Source: Leptolinea sp. (GTDB lineage: Bacteria > Chloroflexota > Anaerolineae > Anaerolineales > Anaerolineaceae). Taken from it: a DNA stretch of 15,670 nucleotides. This document shows positions 13,850-15,670 of the stretch, one piece after another (the first letter of the stretch is position 1; every line of letters begins with the position of its first letter). Position numbers and translations under genes: made by a program. The notes beneath the pieces are model-generated. The model saw only the letters and a program-made list of their open reading frames with translations, made no database searches and was not told the origin of the DNA. The stretch is taken from positions 1 through 15,670 of the forward strand of contig JALHEL010000036.1 in assembly GCA_022837205.1 (NCBI GenBank), given 5' to 3'.

Positions 13850-14803
13850 TCAGTTTCTGTTTAATAAATCCATCGCGGTTTTGCGGATATTCTCCGCATC
13901 GATTCCATAATGGCGGAACAAGTCGGACTGGCTGCCGGTGACCATTTCTTCCCGCGGGAATCCGATAATTTTCATCGGGCGATAAATTCCGGCTTCCATC
14001 AGCAACGCGGCAACCGTACTTCCCAAACCGCCGTAAACCGAATGTTCTTCAACGGTTATGATTCCACGGGAATGTGAAGCCAGTTCGATAATCGTATCTC
14101 GATCGATCGGGCAAAGCGTGTGGACGCTGGCTAAGGAACAGCGAACGCCGCTGCTTTCCAGCGCAACCGCCGCATCGTATGCCGGCCATAACGGTTCACC
14201 GATTGCAAGGATTAACAAGTCGTCCCCTTCATTCAGAACGGAGACCTTTCCGATTTTCACCTCGTCCGGCGCCTGATAGAAGCGCGGCATCGCTTTTTTA
14301 CCGAACCGAATATAAACCGGTCGGGGATTTTCCAAGTAAGAGACCAAAGCCGCTTCCGTTTCGTTATTATCCGCGGGAACAATCACCTCCAAACCGGGGA
14401 TTGCCTGCAAGACAGCCAGATCATGAATCGAGTGATGAGTCGCGCCCAAACCGCCGTAACTCACACCGGAACTGATTCCGATCAAAGCAACCGGATTTTG
14501 AGAATATGCAACATCATTTTTAACCTGTTCCAAAGCTCGCGCAGAGAGAAAACTGCCCGGGGAAACGGTAAATACTTTTTTATTGCAAGAGGCGAGTCCG
14601 GCCGATATACCGACCGAATCCTGTTCTGCGATGCCGACTTCAACTAATTGTCGCGGAAATTGCCGGGCGAAACCGCTTACCTTTCCGGAACTGCGGGAGT
14701 CACTGGTAACTACGATGATACTTGAGTCTTTTTCGGCATGCGCCGTCAGAACGGATGCCATGCATTCGAGGTTGGCAATCCCTTTTTCAACCGGTCTTAA
14801 CAT
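13850..14803 (-). CDS. Transketolase, C-terminal subunit (pyrimidine-binding and C-terminal domains)
   Basis: 317-residue second half of a split transketolase, which moves two-carbon units between ketose and aldose phosphates in the pentose phosphate pathway. The start is ATG at 14803 (MLRPVEKGIANLE), which overlaps the stop of the N-subunit as TGATG; an in-frame codon at 14881 would lie inside the N-subunit gene. The catalytic Glu that activates thiamine diphosphate is in VEVGIAEQ (Glu60). The substrate-loop histidines are in GGLGATHHSIHDLA, and VIVPADNNETEAAL and YIRFGKKAMPR follow in family order. The C-terminal domain contains VEEHSVYGGLGS. One-base overlap with the partner supports equal production. 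A dedicated transketolase pair inside a sugar operon suggests local handling of pentose phosphates; a broader transketolase-like role cannot be excluded. Confidence 0.93.
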   Translation of the reverse strand: MLRPVEKGIANLECMASVLTAHAEKDSSIIVVTSDSRSSGKVSGFARQFPRQLVEVGIAEQDSVGISAGLASCNKKVFTVSPGSFLSARALEQVKNDVAYSQNPVALIGISSGVSYGGLGATHHSIHDLAVLQAIPGLEVIVPADNNETEAALVSYLENPRPVYIRFGKKAMPRFYQAPDEVKIGKVSVLNEGDDLLILAIGEPLWPAYDAAVALESSGVRCSLASVHTLCPIDRDTIIELASHSRGIITVEEHSVYGGLGSTVAALLMEAGIYRPMKIIGFPREEMVTGSQSDLFRHYGIDAENIRKTAMDLLNRN

Positions 14804-15627
14804 CAGAGCGCCATCCTTTCGTTCTCCAGTTCCAAAATCGCCTGCCGGAACTGTTCGTCCGTCGGCACCGCATGATGCCATTGGACCTGATTTTCCATAA
14901 AACTGACCCCTTTTCCTTTTATCGTGTGAGCGATAACCAAACTCGGTCTGCCTTTTTCAAACGGAACCTCTTTTAATACGGAACAAAGGGCTGCCACATC
15001 ATTTCCGTCAACTTCTCTGACACAGAAACCAAATGATTCAAACTTGGCTCTCAATGGTTCCAGCGCCATAACTTCTTCCGTCGTCCCGGAAATTTGAAGC
15101 CCGTTTCGATCGACAATGACGATTAAATTATCCAATCGATAGTGAGACGCCGCCATGGAGGCTTCCCAATTGGTACCCTCCGCCAATTCACCGTCTCCCA
15201 TCAGGGTAAAAACGCGATACGCCCTTCCGTCCATCTTTCCGGCAATCGCCATACCGACCGCCATCGGGAGACCGTGCCCTAAAGCACCCGTATTCTGTTC
15301 AATTCCCGGAATATTTTTCGTCGGGTGTCCGGTTGCCGGTGAAAGATATCCGCCGACATTTTTCGTCCACTCCTTCGGCATAAAGCCGTTTTCGGAAAGA
15401 ACGGCATATAAAGCCTCTGCCGCATGTCCTTTGGATTGTACATACCGATCGCGGTCCGGATCGTTCACTCTGTCAGGTGATATATTGAGAATCTCGTTAT
15501 AGAGAACATTCAGAATATCGATACAGGAAAGATCTCCCCCGGTATGTCCCGATTGCGAATCGCGGATGATTCTGAGTGTTGTTTCTCTGTAAAGAATTGA
15601 TTTTTCTTTCAGTTCTTTTATAGTCAT
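14803..15627 (-). CDS. Transketolase, N-terminal subunit (thiamine diphosphate-binding domain)
   Basis: 274-residue first half of a split transketolase, the usual length for the separate N-subunit. The thiamine diphosphate and metal motif begins at MGDGELAEGTNWEAS (143-157) and closes with IVDRN (171-175). Substrate and cofactor histidines are placed as in the family: SGHTGGDLS (His28), SKGHAAEALY (His68), NTGALGHGLPMAVGMA (His118). The ATG at 15627 has only a weak GGGG before it, and I saw no convincing promoter in the 43 bases that remain to the window edge. The operon may therefore begin further upstream, outside the window. It needs the C-subunit encoded next for activity. Confidence 0.93.
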   Translation of the reverse strand: MTIKELKEKSILYRETTLRIIRDSQSGHTGGDLSCIDILNVLYNEILNISPDRVNDPDRDRYVQSKGHAAEALYAVLSENGFMPKEWTKNVGGYLSPATGHPTKNIPGIEQNTGALGHGLPMAVGMAIAGKMDGRAYRVFTLMGDGELAEGTNWEASMAASHYRLDNLIVIVDRNGLQISGTTEEVMALEPLRAKFESFGFCVREVDGNDVAALCSVLKEVPFEKGRPSLVIAHTIKGKGVSFMENQVQWHHAVPTDEQFRQAILELENERMAL

Positions 15628-15670
15628 AATGCCCCAATCGTGATAAAATGCTTTTGAATATTTATTCAGT

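Noticed and set aside
14804..14881. N-terminal extension of the transketolase C-subunit
   Set aside because: The extra 26 codons lie inside the N-subunit gene and have no family resemblance; the TGATG overlap at 14801-14805 is the natural start.
4911..15627. Sulfoquinovose degradation by the sulfo-transketolase route, considered because of the split transketolase and isomerase
   Set aside because: There is no sulfoquinovosidase or sulfolactaldehyde enzyme, and RbsB/RbsD/RbsK point clearly to ribose.
1..15670. Mobile element, phage, toxin-antitoxin or CRISPR content
   Set aside because: No transposase, integrase, spaced repeat array or small toxin-like gene pair was found; the tRNA genes show no adjacent integrase or duplicated tRNA 3' end.

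Overview
The window looks like chromosomal DNA of a diderm, moderately AT-rich, non-proteobacterial bacterium. The solute-binding protein at 7970-8950 has an ordinary cleavable signal peptide with no lipobox cysteine, which suggests a true periplasm. Gene content (split transketolase, DUF2291, RbsABC, GlpK-like kinase) resembles Spirochaetota such as the Sphaerochaeta group, or Thermotogota. The assignment is a guess from style and gene content, not a measured phylogeny.

Left part (1-4610). The end of a sugar-type periplasmic binding protein (+) converges with an AraC-family regulator (-), and the two share one bidirectional terminator. The regulator is divergent from a 1068-residue cytoplasmic DUF5107-TPR protein (+). 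The 208-bp space between them holds two face-to-face sigma70-type promoters and two perfect odd-centred palindromes placed at their -35 elements. The DUF5107-TPR gene ends at a cluster of inverted repeats that includes a likely terminator.

Middle (4612-4848). Two tandem serine tRNAs (UGA, then GCU in transcription order) lie on the minus strand with their own promoter.

Right part (4911-15627). One long minus-strand operon, its promoter outside the window, runs: transketolase N-subunit, transketolase C-subunit, GlpK-like FGGY kinase, DUF2291 membrane-anchored protein, RbsA, RbsC, RbsB, FucI-like ketol-isomerase, RbsD, RbsK. Genes overlap or are separated by a few bases, except around rbsB, which is flanked by stem-loops that probably set its mRNA level. 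The set matches what I remember of the Thermotoga maritima ribose locus (TM0952-TM0960 region). It suggests two parallel entries into the pentose phosphate pathway: RbsD/RbsK giving ribose 5-phosphate, and isomerase plus FGGY kinase giving a ketose phosphate, both drained by the dedicated transketolase.

The most striking single observation is a perfect in-frame 81-bp tandem duplication inside rbsK (5608-5769), which adds 27 residues just after the GGKGANQA substrate-binding motif. No CRISPR array, transposase, integrase or phage gene was seen.
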